DNA of 60,790 nt. It comes from Fragilariopsis cylindrus CCMP1102 (lineage: Eukaryota > Bacillariophyta > Bacillariophyceae > Bacillariales > Bacillariaceae). The notes under the pieces were generated by a model. It worked only from the letters and a program-made list of their open reading frames with translations, was not told where the DNA came from and searched no databases. The stretch lies in NCBI GenBank assembly GCA_900095095.1, contig FMBT01000512.1, positions 1 through 60,790 of the forward strand, read 5' to 3'. This document shows, in pieces, positions 10,934 through 20,897 of this stretch. A program made the position numbers and the translations under genes. How positions within the stretch are numbered: position 1 is the first letter of the stretch; every line of letters starts with the position of its first letter.

Positions 10934-11869
10934 TCAATTCACTAATTCGATTCCGGGTCGTTCCAATCGAAGCATTTTTATATTTTCTTGAGTTAGATCA
11001 CTTCGTAGCCAACGTAATACGGGAGGCGCATTCCGAACAAATTTAATTAGTAAATTTTGTGTGTAAATCATCTGCTGTAGTTCATCATATTCGTTATCAT
11101 TATCGCCATCATCGTCGTCGTCTAGGAGAGTGGAGTATTTCATGTTCTTAATCGAAACATATTGAAGTGCATTACAGCACTGATAGAATAGAAACATCTC
11201 TGGATGATTATTTAAATCGGCAATTCTATCGTACATATAAAAAACTGTATCGTCCATATTGATTTCTTTCAGATTCTTGGCTGAGCACATCGAGTAACCA
11301 CTCAAACTGATTCCAAAAGTATTGTTATTATTCTGCAAAGTAATTTTTTCTAAATGAGGACAAAATTGTGAAAATCTTTGTAGAATACCATCACTAATAT
11401 CCGTATTCGAAAAGTCTACTCCACGTAAATTTGGCAATATATTTGGAAGGATATAGGAAAGGATCCAATTTGTACAACATGTTGGAAAAGGTGAAGAAAT
11501 ATCTAACGTTGTAATTCCTTTCAGTTGAACATTTTTCAAAATATGTAACAATTGAGTAGGATGAGGTATTGGAGCGTCATTACAACCAAACTTGTGTACA
11601 TCATTGAATCTCATAAGCTGATAAACCTGTAACTTGTTTGCTGTACTATTGCTTAAGAAATGGTGACGTAATTTATTTGCAAATTTCCATGCCGAATTTC
11701 CTCTTATTTCAAATACAGGAATAATTGTATTTTTATTACCAGGTTCATTGGCAATTATATCATTTAATTCTTTCGAAACCAAACTCAGATCTATCACACT
11801 ATCTTGATTTAACCAACTAATAATTTCAATAACGATAGGTAACGGTAATAAATCCCATTTTGTTGTCAT
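10934..11869 (-). CDS. F-box / leucine-rich-repeat-like protein
   Basis: A 311-residue single-exon protein. Residues 4-40 (WDLLPLPIVIEIISWLN followed by SVIDLSLVSKELNDII) fit the F-box consensus, the helix set that binds SKP1 in SCF ubiquitin ligases. The middle contains irregular LRR-like segments: GITTLDISSPFP, LRGVDFSNTDISDGIL, LEKITLQNNN, LKEINMDDT, LQYVSIKNM. LRRs in F-box proteins usually bind the substrate. An acidic low-complexity insert (DDDDDGDNDNEYDE, about residue 250) lies near the C-terminus. Role as a ubiquitin-ligase adaptor is inferred from the domain order. Confidence 0.75.
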   Translation of the reverse strand: MTTKWDLLPLPIVIEIISWLNQDSVIDLSLVSKELNDIIANEPGNKNTIIPVFEIRGNSAWKFANKLRHHFLSNSTANKLQVYQLMRFNDVHKFGCNDAPIPHPTQLLHILKNVQLKGITTLDISSPFPTCCTNWILSYILPNILPNLRGVDFSNTDISDGILQRFSQFCPHLEKITLQNNNNTFGISLSGYSMCSAKNLKEINMDDTVFYMYDRIADLNNHPEMFLFYQCCNALQYVSIKNMKYSTLLDDDDDGDNDNEYDELQQMIYTQNLLIKFVRNAPPVLRWLRSDLTQENIKMLRLERPGIELVN

Positions 11870-12517
11870 GATTCGTCCTTTTGATCCTGTTATTATTTTC
11901 TCTTCTTTATGTTTTTACAAAAATAAAAATATAACCAGTTTCAATTCATTGGCGTCGATAGTAAATTATAAGACTTTTATCGCTTTGCTTTCTTGTTTGC
12001 TTGTCGCACTGTCTTTGAGTCGATGCAAAAATGGTATTGGTGACGCGACCAACTTATCATAACGACGCGACCACTGTATCATAACGACGCGACTACTGTC
12101 ACACGACGAGGCGACATCCTTGCTTTCAAAATAGTACAATTTTCTTCCAAAAACTATAATAATAATAATAGTACGGTTTTTGAGAAATATTATTAGCGGG
12201 TATCGCGATGCAACTTGACGACGCCTCATCTCTTTCTCCTTCCAGTTATTACAATTGCCCTTATCAAAGTAGAATACAGTATCCTTAGAATCAATCGAAT
12301 CGTATCCAGTTGAACTTTGGTACTGTAACAAAGCTAATATGACTACGGTACTATTTATCCTACTTTTACATGCTGCAAGATTGTTCAATCACAAATAATT
12401 CCGTTGTCTCAACACAATGTAAAATTTCGAAGAGAACAAACAATAACTAACAAGCAATAACAGACAATAGATACTATACGTCTACATAGACGCATAAGCA
12501 GCGGCACTTGTGATAGG
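11870..12517. other. Divergent intergenic region between F-box and first HSF gene
   Basis: About 650 bases separating divergently transcribed genes, so both promoters should lie here. Two copies of ACGACGCGACCA(A/C)TGTATCATA-like sequence occur at about 12040-12085. Open frames in the region are not supported. Confidence 0.4.
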
Positions 12518-13520
12518 ATGTCCGTGCCTACTAAGAGCAAAAAGAAACAGAAACGATCACCCGTTTTCCCCAAGGTAAAGTAATTAATGTATGAAGATGT
12601 GCGTACAATGAAATCATAAAAGCAGACCTCTCAATTTTTGTTGTTGTTGTTGTTGTTGTTCTTTTATGATTTACAAAATGGATACATAGCGATTGTACGA
12701 TATGCTGGAACACGCCGAAGAATTAGGGTACAGCGATATTATCTCGTGGTCGCCCGATGGACTGTCTTTCAAGATTCATAAAGATGGCACACAATGCAAG
12801 GAGGACGAAAAAGCAATTGTTAAGGTTCTAAAACGAAGTTTCAATCAAACACGGTTCAAATCATTCCTTCGCCAACTACAACTTTACAGATTTGTTAGAA
12901 AATTCAAAGGTGACCACCGCGGTGAATGTAGACATCCAATGCTTGTCCGCGGACAACGTAATTTGCTGCATAAGAAATCAATTGAAGACTTTCTAGATGC
13001 CGCTATGAATAGTAGCAGTGCTACTGCAACCAGCAGTAACAATAGCGCACTGGACGTATTGATATCTCCTTTGGGAAAAGGAAAATCATCAAATACATCG
13101 TCATCATCATCATCCTCCTCCTCCTCAACACCACCACCGCTCGAACCAGAAAGCAACGTCGACATTAACTCAAACTATTGGATGCCTTCTTCGTGTCAAT
13201 CAGCATCATCACTCATCACCGGTTCTGCTGACAATAACAATGGATTAGAATCCGGAAACAGTCGATACCGACATTATGGGGGAGTCGCGGGAACACCAAA
13301 TATTCCAACAACACTAGGGAATATCTTTCTCACTGACAGTACCAGTAGTATAGGTGACAATTTCGTGTCAGAGTATGAGTATAACAGGACGAACGACCGA
13401 TCTACCAGTTTCAACAGCACATCTTTAGCCATTGATTGGTCACCATTTGAAACAGAACTTAAACATCATGAAAATCGCCACCAGCAACTCAGTGATGTTT
13501 ACACCGGTATCATCTATTGA
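12518..13520 (+). CDS. HSF: HSF-type DNA-binding protein, two exons
   Basis: Exon 1 is 12518-12574 (19 codons, a Lys/Arg-rich start ending PVFPK); the intron is 12575-12689 (GTAAAG ... ATAG, 115 nt, with a TTG run); exon 2 is 12690-13520 and opens with Arg-Leu-Tyr-Asp-Met. The product is 295 residues. The HSF domain spans about 14-115: PVFP at the start, a W-S-P-D-G-x-S-F-K-I wing segment and the recognition helix FNQTRFKSFLRQLQLYRF. Such domains bind nGAAn heat-shock elements as trimers. The C-terminal half is Ser/Thr/Asn-rich, with a Ser run encoded by TCATCATCC repeats, and lacks an obvious heptad coiled coil. Exon 1 was found by matching the paralogue at 15165, in which the same junction is uninterrupted. 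Confidence 0.88.
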
Positions 13521-15164
13521 TATTGCAACAGAAACACATACAACCTGAGAGATCTTTGGAAATAAAACACTGCCAACTTATTCTGTAAGATAAATCTAGG
13601 TCACGATAAAACGATAAAAAACTACCTATATAAATACCAAAAACAAAACTGAAACAATACTATACTATTTTAAGGATGAAGTTCTGTACATAGAATACGA
13701 CACTATACAATATATGTAGAATCATAATATTAAAGAAAAATCAAATTACAATCGTATAAGATTTTCTATAACGATGTATACATTCAGCTTGAGACTTCAA
13801 CTTTTTTTTGCTGATTGAATTCGTTCATTTCACTGAGGTCCTCTGATGCTGTGTCTAATTCCATTCAGTTACTTATACTGTAACGTTACTGCTGCATATG
13901 TATTATAGTGTTCCTGTTTTGTTTAATCGTCACTTGATTATCCAATAAATATGCTTTTCGTTTTCTGTGTTACCGTCTTGTACGTCCTAGGTAGCTAGCT
14001 ATCCAGAGTAGATAATTACTTTGACATACAATGTATGCACGTACACATACAGTAGTACAGTAGTACAGTACAGTTTGCATCTTTTACGGTAGAAGCGCAT
14101 CATCAGTTCTCCTTCTCCTACGGTACGTTCGTTAGTGTTCGAATTACCTAATATTATTAGTATCATTTTATTATTTTACGTTTCACGTTAGAGAGTTCAA
14201 ATTACCGTATTCAACCATCCTTCAACTGCATTTAGAGCAATGATACTACATGCTCCACTGTATCATGCATACAGCAGACTTCGCGCGAAGATTGGATTTA
14301 ACCCTGAGCAAAACGAACCAATTATCCTTTTTATTATTTATTAGACTCCTCTAGACTCACTTTTTATGCTACTTCTAATGTGAATTTCTTATTCACGATT
14401 CACGTCGCGTGAAAAATATAATGTCGTCACTATTTCTTATAGTCGTCATCATCGATCCGTGACCCTTAATAACAGGCTGTAGTAAACTAAATATTATTTA
14501 ATAATTGCATAATCCCTGAGCATTAAAGAAACAAGAGAACGAAAAGTGCATAAAAATGGCATACCCCTGAGCACTGATTGAATGTGTGATAAAGAAACAG
14601 GAGAACGTACGTGCAGGATAAGCGCAGTAACAATTACGGTTTTTAGCTGATATTACTTTCGTCTCGCGATTCAACTAACACGAGATGGCGAAATGGCACA
14701 ACTACCCCTGAGCACTAAGTTCACGTGTGATGAAGAAATAGGAGAACATGCTACAAGCAGGATGACCACAGTTGCAGTAACGGTTTTTAGCTGATAATAT
14801 TTTCGTATCGAGATTCAACTACCACGAGGTCGCGAATACAGCAACGACTTGTAGCTGTATGTAACGATGTACGAGATCTCCTTTTTTTTGTATGGTAGTT
14901 CCTATAGATTCCCACTTACGATTCTAATGCACTTTCATTGGAGAAGTTAGCCAATCGTATGTTGAAGAAAAAGTATAACTTCGCTCAGATCCAAGTTGTA
15001 TTCGTACTTCGAAGTAGACTAGTTGATTTTTGTCTCATAATATGAAACTACAGACACAACAAAAACGAAATAGAACACAGACACAATAAAAACAGAATAA
15101 AACAAAACGAACCGAACCAAACCGATTGAAGAAATAGTATACATAAGGCAGCCAACTAAACAAG
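13521..15164. other. Intergenic region between the HSF paralogues
   Basis: About 1.6 kb without a gene. It holds TACAGTA/TACTGTA-rich sequence near 14050 and the 141-bp tandem repeat described separately. The last 130 bases are A-rich and form the leader of the second HSF gene. Confidence 0.5.
14515..14840. repeat. Tandem repeat, about 141-bp unit
   Basis: Two nearly full units start at CCCCTGAGCAC (14564 and 14705), and a partial unit precedes them (CCTGAGCATTAAAGAAAC, 14515). Shared blocks in order are CCCCTGAGCAC, GAAACAGGAGAAC, GCAGTAAC...CGGTTTTTAGCTGAT, and TTCAACTA-CACGAG. The array sits about 330 bases upstream of the second HSF gene and may carry regulatory sites; that is inference. 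Confidence 0.75.
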
Positions 15165-15935
15165 ATGAAGACAATGACGACAAGCCACCCAAACACAATG
15201 CCGGAAATGATTAGACAGGTATCTAAAGATCCAATGACTACTTCACCAAAAAAGATTAGAAAAAGTAGGAAGCGACCGCCAGTCTTCCCCACAAGATTAT
15301 ACAGTATGTTAGAAAATGCTGAAAAGGAAGGCTACGATCATCTTATAAGGTGGTCATCAGATGGCAAATCCTTCAAGATTCAAGACAGCTGGAACCATAA
15401 AGCAATCGTTGAAATTCTGAAGCAAAATTTCAATCAAACACGCTTTAAATCTTTCTTGAGGCAGCTACAAGTTTACGGATTTGAAAGATCTTTCAAGGGA
15501 CAAAATCAAGGAGAATGCTCACATCCAATGTTTATCCGTGGTCGAAAGGAACTTTTATACAAGAAGTCGATTGAAGAATTTCAAGACGCAGCGAATAATA
15601 AAATTAGGCCTACTGTATTTCCCTCAAGTGTAAAACAAGTGGTTTCGATTCCCGCTAAAAAGGAAGCATCATCATCAGCATCGTCATCATTATCATCATC
15701 GTCGGCTACAGCTGCTGCTCTCGGTACAATAATAGAACCGACACCTTTCCCACGACACTACACAACTGGTGGTACGAACTATTACCAGTCGTACTCGACT
15801 GTATCGACACTAGCAACGGCAGGGATTGTAAGCCAACAACCATCATCGTTTGATGGCACGAATTGGGAACACCTTAACACTTCTTTCATCCCAACAAAAC
15901 TCGCTAATCTCGTTCTATCAGAGTGCAACTACTAA
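15165..15935 (+). CDS. HSF: HSF-type DNA-binding protein, intronless
   Basis: A 256-residue single-exon paralogue of the gene at 12518. After a 30-residue Thr/Lys-rich leader with a basic cluster (KKIRKSRKR, likely nuclear localisation), the HSF domain runs from PVFPTRLYSMLE at about residue 39 to KKSIEEFQDAA at about 145. It contains WSSDGKSFKIQ and the recognition helix FNQTRFKSFLRQLQVYGF. The tail is Ser/Ala-rich (a TCATCATCA-encoded Ser run) and then Thr/Tyr-rich. The two HSF domains are closely similar, and the same-strand neighbours look like an old tandem duplication. No transactivation or oligomerisation domain is identifiable. Confidence 0.88.
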   Translation: MKTMTTSHPNTMPEMIRQVSKDPMTTSPKKIRKSRKRPPVFPTRLYSMLENAEKEGYDHLIRWSSDGKSFKIQDSWNHKAIVEILKQNFNQTRFKSFLRQLQVYGFERSFKGQNQGECSHPMFIRGRKELLYKKSIEEFQDAANNKIRPTVFPSSVKQVVSIPAKKEASSSASSSLSSSSATAAALGTIIEPTPFPRHYTTGGTNYYQSYSTVSTLATAGIVSQQPSSFDGTNWEHLNTSFIPTKLANLVLSECNY

Positions 15936-17024
15936 AAGCCTTCAACCTAAGATCTTTTAAAGAAAATAGAAGTACGATAAATAAATATATATAAATAGTT
16001 TCACAGTGTTACTGCCTCCAATTATAATTTGTAGTTGATCCTATTTGTTACGTCTAGATTTACCATCGTGGGTGTTTTCGGTGTTTTGGGGCGACTTCAT
16101 GTGCTGTTGACGACGGCGACATTGACGACAACAACAAAACGGCAAGACTTCTTTCTAGTTTGTTTTCACAAATACGGTACAAAAACAAAGACGAGCGAAC
16201 GAACAAATGGTCTTTGACGACGAGATTGATTCTACGTGCAAAATGATGGCACGTAGAAAAGAGCTTGTTGATGTTGATGGAAGAGAATTCGAATTCGAAT
16301 TCGAATTTGAGAGAATAGTCGGGGCGAGGGCGATCGTTGTGCTATGTTGATGGTCATTATAATGTGGTTCTCTTTTTATTTATTTTTGCTTGTGAATACT
16401 CAATAATATTATGAAGTATGTTGACATTTGTTCTTTAGTTTTTTATTTAGTACTTAATTAATGTATTTGAAAAAATAGTTGATTGTTAAGTATATATATA
16501 TGAGCGTCGTCATCACATTATATGTAGTCGCGTCGTTGTTTCCCGAAAATGATCACAACAAAAAAACGTACTTTTAGGAAAAAACGTTACACGGATTTGG
16601 CCCTCCGAAGACCCAAATCCTTATCTGAAGAAAAAAAAAGCCATCGGAAGTTGATAAGCCGAAAGGAAAGTTATAAATTGTCGTCGCGATATTCACGTCC
16701 TCGTAGTACAGTAGTGGCGTCATCGTTTCACGAAAATATCTATTAAAAACCGTAAATGTAGCTTCAAATCGCAAGGGTTCTTTGGGAGCGAATGTATGAG
16801 AGCGATCGAGCTTGTGACCTTATAACCGGTAGGACGTTGGTAGGTTTTTTACATGCATTGATGCTGTTTACATTATATACTGCATGTAATGCGATATGAA
16901 TGATAACTGTATGCACTATAATTTGGTTTTGGAAATTAGGAGAAAACGACGATCAGTAAAGAAGGACATTGGCAGAGAAGGCCAATCATCCTTTAGGCCT
17001 TTAAGATTGCTTTCTACTGTCTAA

Positions 17025-17043
17025 CCCCCCCCCCCCCCCCCCC
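17025..17043. repeat. Poly-C homopolymer (19 nt)
   Basis: Uninterrupted run of 19 C in otherwise AT-rich DNA. Similar C/G runs occur at 22620-22635, 57876-57892 and 58360-58375. The exact length is likely unreliable in the assembly. Confidence 0.85.
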
Positions 17044-17561
17044 GGTTGTAATAGTACCTCTAGTGAATTAGTTTGAAACACTGTAACTTAGCCTATATTA
17101 AATTATTGAAACTCTTTAATTTTGTTGTTACCCTTCAGGAACAGTTTAGGTATTTTAGTTCAGGACAACCATACGATCCATACGCTGGTGCAACCCATAT
17201 ACTAAGGATTGAGAGATTTTGGTCAAAGCAGGGCTGCCGTCACAAAACAAAACCGATTGTTTTCGGTTACTACAAAAGCTTACCCATTTACTGTAGTTCC
17301 ATAATCATGAGGCTAATCACCCAGTTACTTTACCTAAAACAGATAAAAATTGATGGGTAGTATGGGATCATTGATCATACTACATTTGTCCGAGATTTTT
17401 TAGGGACTGGGAGGCAACACATGCGAGAGAAGAACGAACTGATAGCAACAACAACCAAAAAGCAACTACTGAAACTGTACAGTAACAGTACTGGCTATAA
17501 CGACGACGCTTAGCTATATTTATGTATATTGCTGATGTTATATACGATGCAAGAAGGTACG

Positions 17562-17599
17562 GTCCAGTCCAGTCCAGTCCAGTCCAGTCCAGTCCAAGT
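17562..17599. repeat. (GTCCA)n microsatellite
   Basis: Seven tandem copies of the pentamer GTCCA, about 35 bases before the larger AATTC/AACTC array. Confidence 0.9.
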
Positions 17600-17631
17600 C
17601 CATTGTCCCATCATTACAATATTACATCGGT

Positions 17632-17802
17632 CAATTCAATTCAATTCAATTCAATTCAATTCAATTCAATTCAATTCAATTCAACTCAACTCAACTCAAC
17701 TCAACTCAACTCAACCCAACTCAACTCAACTCAACTCAATGCAATTCAATTCAATTCAATTCAATTCAATTCAATTCAATTCAATTCAATTCAATTCAAA
17801 TG
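17632..17802. repeat. (AATTC)n / (AACTC)n pentanucleotide satellite
   Basis: An array of about 170 bases with a period of five. It begins with AATTC units, switches to AACTC units in the middle (with single AACCC and AATGC variants), then returns to AATTC. The blockwise change of variant suggests expansion of a mutated unit inside an older array. Confidence 0.92.
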
Positions 17803-17883
17803 CAATTAAATTCAATCGTTTATAAAGCCTTCGTCATTGGTTATTGTCATCGATTCTACAGTATCATCGAGATACAGTGAAAC

Positions 17884-17940
17884 GTTGATTCGATGTTGAT
17901 TCGATGTTGATTCGATGTTGATTCGATGTTGATTCGACGT
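17884..17940. repeat. (GATTCGATGTT)n minisatellite
   Basis: About five tandem copies of an 11-bp unit, GATTCGATGTT, followed by CGACTTTGACTT variants. Confidence 0.85.
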
Positions 17941-18009
17941 CGACTTTGACTTCGACTTTGATGTGACTCATGCTAATACTGTAGCTACAGTACCCAATTA
18001 CTCATTAGT

Positions 18010-19479
18010 CTATTCACTGCAACCCATTTTTTGTTCCTCCTCTTCATCTTCCCTATTACTGATATGACTATAAAATCCAGAATCATATGCTAAATCATTT
18101 ACTGTATAATTTCCATAACACATACTACAATATCCATATCCATTGTCGTCATATTCGTCATACTCATCATCAATGTCAATACCAATGCTAGTAGTAGTAG
18201 TACTACTCGTCACGTTATGATGATCATCATCATCATCATCATCATCTTGTATTTGTATCTTATTATGGTTCTTACTATTCTTGTTCTTACTCACTAATGT
18301 GATATAGGGACATAATTGATTTTGGGATTGATATAATGTGATATCACATGTCATAATCGGATCACGACCAAATATTGCTATACCATTAATATAGATACCC
18401 CAAAATAGACTCATACATAATCTGGACCACCAAATATCATTACTATTACTAGTATGTTGTGACGACGACGAATAATTTCTACTATTACTTACACCACGTA
18501 AAAATCCTGATACATTACAATGCATACCAAACATCCATCCATAATACCAATGATGTAAATGAAAAAATTGATTTCCGATATATGGAAAAAGAAATACTAT
18601 TAGTGTAAATGTAAATTCCATTAATTTTTGTAAACTTATTTGTTGACGTTTGGATTCATAGATATGAAATCCAATAATAAGTAGTAGAAATGGTAAACAA
18701 ACCCCAAAAATCAGAATATACATGGATGCACCCCATTCACATTTCATTTCTTGTGGTGTAATGGAATGTATTAAATTAGTTAAATGAGAGGCACCCCAGG
18801 ATTGGAATATAGAGGTGATTAGACATGGCAATATAAATTCCATGGTATCAATAGAATGTTGATTATATAACCGACCCACGATATAAAATGATATGATATC
18901 TAAGGATATATCTTTAGAATCATACATTATCATATTACGGATCGAATAGGTGTCATCGTATTTATCATTCATAATTCTGACATAAAAAAACAGAAACACG
19001 ATCATACTAAAAGTAATAATATAAAATTTCAATAATTTGAAGGCACTCGCATTTAATAATGTCCATACTTTTTCTTCTCCTTGATTTGTATAATAGGTGT
19101 AGGTCCATTCTTTACCGTCGTAGTCATCACCTAACCAATGACGATATAATAATTTTTTAATGACGACGAAACAACTACCGTCCTCAGTAGTAGTATTGTT
19201 GTTAGAGTTCTCTTTCGAACGACGACGGTGATTATAATGACGATCAGAGGAAGGTGTTGTTAGTAATAAACCACGTCCTTCCTCTTCATCGTCGTATGCA
19301 TCATCATCATCATCATCGTCATCGTGTTTGTGTTCGTCATCGTGTTCGTCATCCCTATTAATCTCGACATCATCAAAAGCAGATTCGTCATTATGGTTTA
19401 CTTTGTTGTCGTCGTTCCTATTACTGTCGCCACCATCGTTATCATTTTCTTTATTAGCAAGGTCTGTTAGTTCCATCAT
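18010..19479 (-). CDS. Polytopic membrane protein of unknown function
   Basis: A 489-residue single-exon protein. Residues 1-100 are an acidic, Asp/Asn/His-rich low-complexity tail encoded by GAT and GAC repeats. Five or six hydrophobic segments follow: LLKFYIITFSMIVFLFFYV (about 150), a segment around FILPCLITSIFQSWG (about 215), YILIFGVCLPFLLLIIGF (about 255), FTFTLIVFLFPYIGNQF (about 290), and the region with HLHHWYYGWMFGMHC (about 310) and SLFWGIYINGIAIFGRDP (about 360). The His/Trp motif LHHWYYGWMFGMHCN and the WGIYINGIAIFGRDP motif look conserved rather than random; I believe a similar uncharacterised family exists in other diatoms, but that is from memory. The C-terminus is again acidic, with a CSMCYGNY motif. 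No function can be assigned. Confidence 0.75.
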   Translation of the reverse strand: MMELTDLANKENDNDGGDSNRNDDNKVNHNDESAFDDVEINRDDEHDDEHKHDDDDDDDDAYDDEEEGRGLLLTTPSSDRHYNHRRRSKENSNNNTTTEDGSCFVVIKKLLYRHWLGDDYDGKEWTYTYYTNQGEEKVWTLLNASAFKLLKFYIITFSMIVFLFFYVRIMNDKYDDTYSIRNMIMYDSKDISLDIISFYIVGRLYNQHSIDTMEFILPCLITSIFQSWGASHLTNLIHSITPQEMKCEWGASMYILIFGVCLPFLLLIIGFHIYESKRQQISLQKLMEFTFTLIVFLFPYIGNQFFHLHHWYYGWMFGMHCNVSGFLRGVSNSRNYSSSSQHTSNSNDIWWSRLCMSLFWGIYINGIAIFGRDPIMTCDITLYQSQNQLCPYITLVSKNKNSKNHNKIQIQDDDDDDDDHHNVTSSTTTTSIGIDIDDEYDEYDDNGYGYCSMCYGNYTVNDLAYDSGFYSHISNREDEEEEQKMGCSE

Positions 19480-20260
19480 TCTTTTGTGGTGTGTACAATC
19501 CTGTAAATCGTCTTTGCCATTTGACGAATGGGGGTTGATTTATTGTAATTATAATTGGTTGCATAACGGTATTATGCATTGCTTGGCGTTTAGTTTGTTG
19601 CCAAAAGGCCAAAAGAAAGACACAAACACACTGAAATTAAAATTGATGCCGAGCGATGGTGATGGTAATGTTTGAATCAATCGAAATCGAATGAATGAAA
19701 GCGGGAAGCGAACAATAAGTCAGTCAGTCTGTAAGTAAAAGAAGAAAAAGACAAGGGACAAAGTTGAGGAGGAATGAATACAATAACACAAATTCCCGCG
19801 TCCCCATCAATGGTGATGATGTCACGAGATAGATTTTTTCGTTTAGCCGTAGTAGCCTGTTCTTGTATATTATTTTGATGACGTCATGAGATTATAAAAA
19901 GAAGCAAACAGGATCCAAAAGCAGTCAAGTCAAACGTGAAAGAACGTGCCGTAACAAAACATAAGTTTTTCTGTGCTTTTGCCTCAATCGAGTGAGTCGA
20001 GTCACGACGCAATAATGTCTGAATTCTTCTTTTTCTAACTAAACAAAAAAAGATCACAAGCAACAGCACATCATGTCATCATCATTATCATTCCGTTTTC
20101 CAGCGACTAATATTCAGGTACAGTTAGACCCAAACGACGACGACGACGACATACCGTACTCCGAAATCACATAGTAATAATACGGCTGTTTCAGTATATT
20201 GTTAGTCCCTGTGACCACCTCGCAAAAGAAAATAATAGAAGAACAATCAGTAGCACAACA
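19480..20260. other. Divergent promoter region before GCVT
   Basis: About 780 bases between a minus-strand and a plus-strand gene. It is not coding as far as I can see. It should contain both promoters. TGATGACGTCATGAG at about 19876 contains the palindrome TGACGTCA, a CRE/bZIP-type core. Confidence 0.4.
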
Positions 20261-20860
20261 ATGTTATTATCATCATTTCGACGATCTGCCGCAACTGCAG
20301 CTTTTCGAAGTCCGTATGTGGTGGCTTCTGCTTCTGCTGCTACACGTCGTACAATGATGGCAGCAGCAGCAGCAGAACCATTAATGAAAACATCACTAAA
20401 TGAATGGCATAAAGAATTAGGTGGAGAAATGGTACCTTTTGCTGGATATGAATTACCAGTTCTTTACAAAGGTGATAATGTGAAGAATGGGGGTGTTATG
20501 AAAGAACATTTATGGTGTAGATCGGAAGGTAAAGCATCGCTCTTTGATGTTTCGCATATGGGACAGGTAAGGTTTCTTCTATTGTATTTTATGTTTGTGT
20601 TTTGTGTGTGTGTGTGTGTCGATTTTGTTGTACTACTGTAGTTGGCGTTGGCGTTGGACGTGGACGAGTAGAAGCAGTTTTAGTTTGAGACGTACTGTAC
20701 TGTACGCACATTACATACACCGACACACGGATGAAGCGAAGCAAAGCAAAGCACGCAGCGTACTTCAGCTCAGCTCAGTTCAGTTCAGTTTAGAAGTGAT
20801 GAAATTAATGTCACAAGAAGAAGAAAAAGAAAATTTAAACAACCTATTCTAATGTAACCG

Positions 20861-20897
<37 letters not shown>

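Larger units (their letters stand above)
15936..18009. other. Intergenic region with satellite-like repeats
   Basis: About 2 kb without a credible gene. It includes a GAATTC run at 16287-16311, a 19-C homopolymer (17025-17043) and the pentanucleotide arrays listed below. Open frames inside the arrays read only Gln/Phe/Asn/Ser repeats. Confidence 0.55.

Noticed and set aside
13521..14100. Heat-shock elements regulating the HSF pair
   Set aside because: I found no convincing run of three alternating GAA/TTC units by eye.
17522..17825. Two 95-98 codon plus-strand frames
   Set aside because: They exist only because the pentanucleotide satellite lacks stops; the translation is a simple repeat.
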